NCBI GenBank assembly: GCA_905250115.1
Contig: CAJNOI010000007.1
Span: 476,684 to 540,683 of the forward strand
Length of the DNA stretch: 64,000 nt
Origin: Adineta steineri
Taxonomy: Eukaryota; Rotifera; Eurotatoria; Adinetida; Adinetidae
Direction: 5' to 3'
Positions 61,548-64,000 of the stretch are shown one piece after another. The stretch's first letter is position 1; each line of letters starts with the position of its first letter. A program made the position numbers and the translations under genes. Below the pieces are notes generated by a model that was not told where the DNA came from, did not search any database, and saw only the letters and a list, made by a program, of their open reading frames with translations.

Positions 61548-63109
61548 TCAGTATACCACCCTATTTTTTCGTCGTGCATGACCGAGATGTTGTGCTCCTT
61601 TATCTCCGATTTTGTTCAACGAGATATTCAGTGTGGTGAGTGTCTATATGAGAAAGTACACATAATTATATAAAATAGGTAAAGAATGATTGAGTGATAC
61701 TTTGTTTTTTCGTAGTGCATTACTGAGGTGTTGTGCTCCATCAGGTCCGATTTTGTTCTTCTCGAGATTCAGTGTGGTGAGTGTCTGTATCAGAAGATAC
61801 AAATAGTTAAGTTAAATAGGTAAACAGTGAATGAATATTACTGTGTTATATCTTAATGCATCACTGAGATGTTGTGCTCCTTTATCTTCGATTTTGTTGT
61901 CCATGAGATACAATGTGGTGAGTGTCTGTATGAGAAGATACAAATAGTTATGCAAAATAGATGAAGAGTAAATGAATATTACTGTGTTATTTTGTAGTGC
62001 ATCACTGAGATATTGTGCTCCTTTATCTCCGATTTCGTTGTTTTCGAGATTCACTGTGGTGAGTGTCTGTATGAGAAAGTACAAATAGTTATGTGAAATA
62101 GGTGAAGAGTGAATGAATGTCACTGTGTTATATCGTAATACATTCTCGAGATGTTGTGCTCCTTCAGCTCCGATTTCGTTGTACGAGAGATCCAGTGTGT
62201 TGAGTGTCTGTATGAGAAAGTACAAATAGTTATGTGAAATAGGTAAAGAGTAAATGAGGCATACTGTGTTACTCCATAATGCATAACCGATACGCTGTGC
62301 TCCTTTCACTCCGATGTTGTTGTGATTGAGTTTCAGTGTGGTGAGTGCCTGTATAAGAAAGTATAAATTGCTATGTGAAATAGATGAAGAGTGAATGAAT
62401 ATTACTGTGTTATTTAATAGTGCAATCCCGATATATTGTGCTCCATCAGCTCCGACTTTGTTATACGAGAGATCCAGTGTGGTGAGTACCTGTATGAAAA
62501 AGTACTAATAGTTATGTGAAATAGGTAAAGAGTGAATGAATATTACTGTGTTATTTAGTAGTGCGTAACCGATATGCTGTGCTCTTTCAGCTCCGATGTT
62601 GTTGTGATTGAGATTCAGTGTGGTGAGTGTCTGTAGGAAAAAGTGCCAATAGCTCCTTTAATAACGTAATCTTTACAATATTTTTTCTTATTACATAAGC
62701 ATTTTGTGAAGTTAAAAGCTAAATTAATTGTTTGGTACATATATTTATTTTCACACACTAGTTTACAACTAATTAATCCAAACAAAAGTAATAAATAAAT
62801 GTAAATAACAAAAATAATACTAAACAATATCAACGTTCTATACTTCATACTGCTGCAATCATCTCGCAATAAGTTAATTACCTACTATTTTATCAGGCTT
62901 ACCGATCGTAAGGGTGAAAAAAACTTGAAGATTGATGAACACTAGTCGGGTATAATAGCAAAAAGTGTTACCTGAAATCGATCGTAGGTGTCAACAATTT
63001 GGTTGAGTCGCTGACACACATTCCACATAGAAAACAGCAGAGTGAGATCACTCTGATGATCCAAAATTCGGTAGACAAGCTCTACCGGTAATGTAACCAA
63101 GCTTGACAT
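61548..63109 (-). CDS. F-box protein with eight LRRs, one LRR per exon
   Basis: Nine exons, all in phase 0, give about 273 residues. Exon 1 (63109-62972) encodes an F-box (MSSLVTLPVELVYRILDHQS, then LFSMWNVCQRLNQIVDTYDR) that would link to Skp1. The first intron is 341 bp. Then come seven exons of exactly 84 bases (62630-62547, 62489-62406, 62348-62265, 62207-62124, 62066-61983, 61925-61842, 61784-61701) and a last one (61643-61548) ending in a stop. Each encodes one 28-residue LRR of ribonuclease-inhibitor type (TLTTLxLxxNxIGDKGAQHL). Every intron between them is 57 bases, so the unit repeats every 141 bp. The LRRs probably form a substrate-binding horseshoe. Bdelloid genomes carry many LRR genes of this kind. 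Confidence 0.8.
61560..62630 (-). repeat. Tandem exon-intron repeat, period 141 bp, eight units
   Basis: The acceptor-side exon starts at 62630, 62489, 62348, 62207, 62066, 61925, 61784 and 61643 are spaced by exactly 141 bp each. Both the 84-base exon and the 57-base intron are repeated, so duplication included the introns. Confidence 0.88.
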
Positions 63110-63476
63110 GATTTAGTTTACCTCCGATAGAAGCTGTAAAAATATGTGATGTGTTGTTGCTTTTATTTCTTCCCTTGAAATGCATATTTACTTCACGTGT
63201 GTCATATTTTTCTATTGATGGTGTAACTACGCATTTGGAGAAGGAAAGGTAGAAGAAAAAAAGCCGACGATAAAATGTGCTTCTTGTACAAATAGGTAGG
63301 AGTAACGTCATGATTGATTGCAGTTTAATGATGCGATGGTGTTTGAGAAATGTGAGATTCTTATACTCTTGATCACAACTACGGATCTCCACTTGGTTAC
63401 TTAAAAAAGCTATAGTGAGAAACTATGTTTTTACATACTTGTTATTCTTTTATTAAAAAAAATCGTAAAAAACATG

Positions 63477-63662
63477 TATTGGGTGTGGAATGAGGATGGG
63501 TGGGAACCAATAGAAATCGAGTATTGGGAAAAAAGCATTTCTAGAGGTTTTTCTGATGCGGGGAACTCGGGTCTGATTTCTGTTCTGTCAGACAACTAAG
63601 AGTGTGTGTGAGTCTGGATATAGAAGAAGTACACAAAGCTATACCCACACCCTCCAGATGTA
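63477..63662. repeat. Large telomere-like fold-back element (copy 8)
   Basis: The left arm is gggtgtggaatgaggatggg and the right arm tatacccacaccctcc, about 180 bp end to end. The interior includes catttctagaggt and gatgcgggga, which recur in the same order near 6165-6198, and atagaaatcgagt, of which a similar atagaaaccgagt lies near 6269. The interior is therefore also a repeat. Confidence 0.6.
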
Positions 63663-63860
63663 TTGTAAAAAATTAAAAAATATATTTCTTTTGTTTTTGT
63701 TCTTCTTCAAAAGCTCATTAATGTCTCAACTATTCTGTTAACTTGAATTGATTAAAATATTTGAATGGCTCCTTTAGAATGTATGCATATTCTTTCGCAA
63801 CCAAATGCGTAGTTTGAAAAAAGAAAAACATTACGAATATTATTACTTTGTAGAACCATC

Positions 63861-63951
63861 ATGGGGTGGGTGAGGGTATTTTATTCAGCACACACTCACA
63901 CCGACCAAAATGTATCTCATACCCACACGCACCCACACCCTTATTTCGTAG
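63861..63951. repeat. Telomere-like fold-back element (copy 9)
   Basis: The left arm is atggggtgggtgagggtatt. The long C-rich right part (acactcacaccgacc, then acccacacgcacccacaccc) contains several ACCCAC/ACACCC units in a row. It is the copy with the most repeated telomere-like units. Confidence 0.65.
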
Positions 63952-64000
63952 CTATTTAAGCAATAAACACATAGGAACAGATTCATTAAGTTTCTTTTTA

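Larger units (their letters stand above)
63110..64000. other. Right-end region with repeats
   Basis: No gene is recognised beyond the F-box exon. The frame at 63048-63392 (minus) overlaps the F-box exon out of frame and looks spurious. Two fold-back elements occupy much of 63477-63951. Confidence 0.45.

Noticed and set aside
63048-63392. Minus-strand open frame of 114 codons
   Set aside because: It overlaps the F-box exon in a different frame. The F-box frame has recognisable motifs and correct splicing; this one has none.

Overview
The window looks like nuclear DNA of a bdelloid rotifer (Adineta/Rotaria type). It is AT-rich, its genes are cut by many introns of about 50-60 bp with GT-AG ends, and it carries the bdelloid-typical ART/TPR family. 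It has animal single-copy genes (DYNC2H1, eIF3A, ORAI, GatC, TMEM183, a Neverland/DAF-36 Rieske oxygenase), and closely packed genes whose start codons directly follow a splice acceptor, as expected for spliced-leader trans-splicing. The genus cannot be fixed from this sequence. All gene models were spliced by eye from reading frame and splice-site logic. A 100-N scaffold gap lies at 28490-28589.

Left part (1-12 kb): AT-rich, gene-poor DNA. It holds a secreted knottin-like protein (minus), a decayed inverted copy of a secreted-protein gene, a truncated head of a bdelloid ART protein (minus), the intact secreted-protein gene (minus), and TMEM183 (minus, four exons), which is divergent from dynein.

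Centre (12-36 kb): the cytoplasmic dynein-2 heavy chain gene DYNC2H1 (plus, roughly 48 exons) runs into the N gap. After the gap comes an intronless 1009-residue ART-TPR protein (plus). Converging on it is a seven-exon minus-strand gene whose spliced product joins a JmjN/JmjC-like region lacking its metal ligands to two RRM domains. I do not know this architecture from any named family.

36-41.5 kb has no convincing gene. From 41.5 kb: a Rieske sterol 7-desaturase (minus), a two-pore-domain K+ channel homologue with both selectivity filters degenerate (plus), and an ORAI calcium channel with acidic residues where the inner pore is normally basic (plus). Then comes a tight run of four plus-strand genes, probably an operon: histone-fold-like protein, eIF3A, GatC and an F-box/LRR protein. 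A low-complexity proline-rich protein (plus), an orphan rhodopsin-like GPCR (minus) and a second F-box/LRR gene (minus) follow. In the last, eight LRR exons sit at an exact 141-bp period.

Scattered between genes are at least nine short fold-back elements with a G-rich left arm (GGGTGTGGGT-like) and a C-rich right arm (ACCCACACCC-like). The arms resemble the bdelloid telomere unit TGTGGG. One of them sits at the breakpoint of the inverted gene duplication. They are the strongest non-coding signal in the window.
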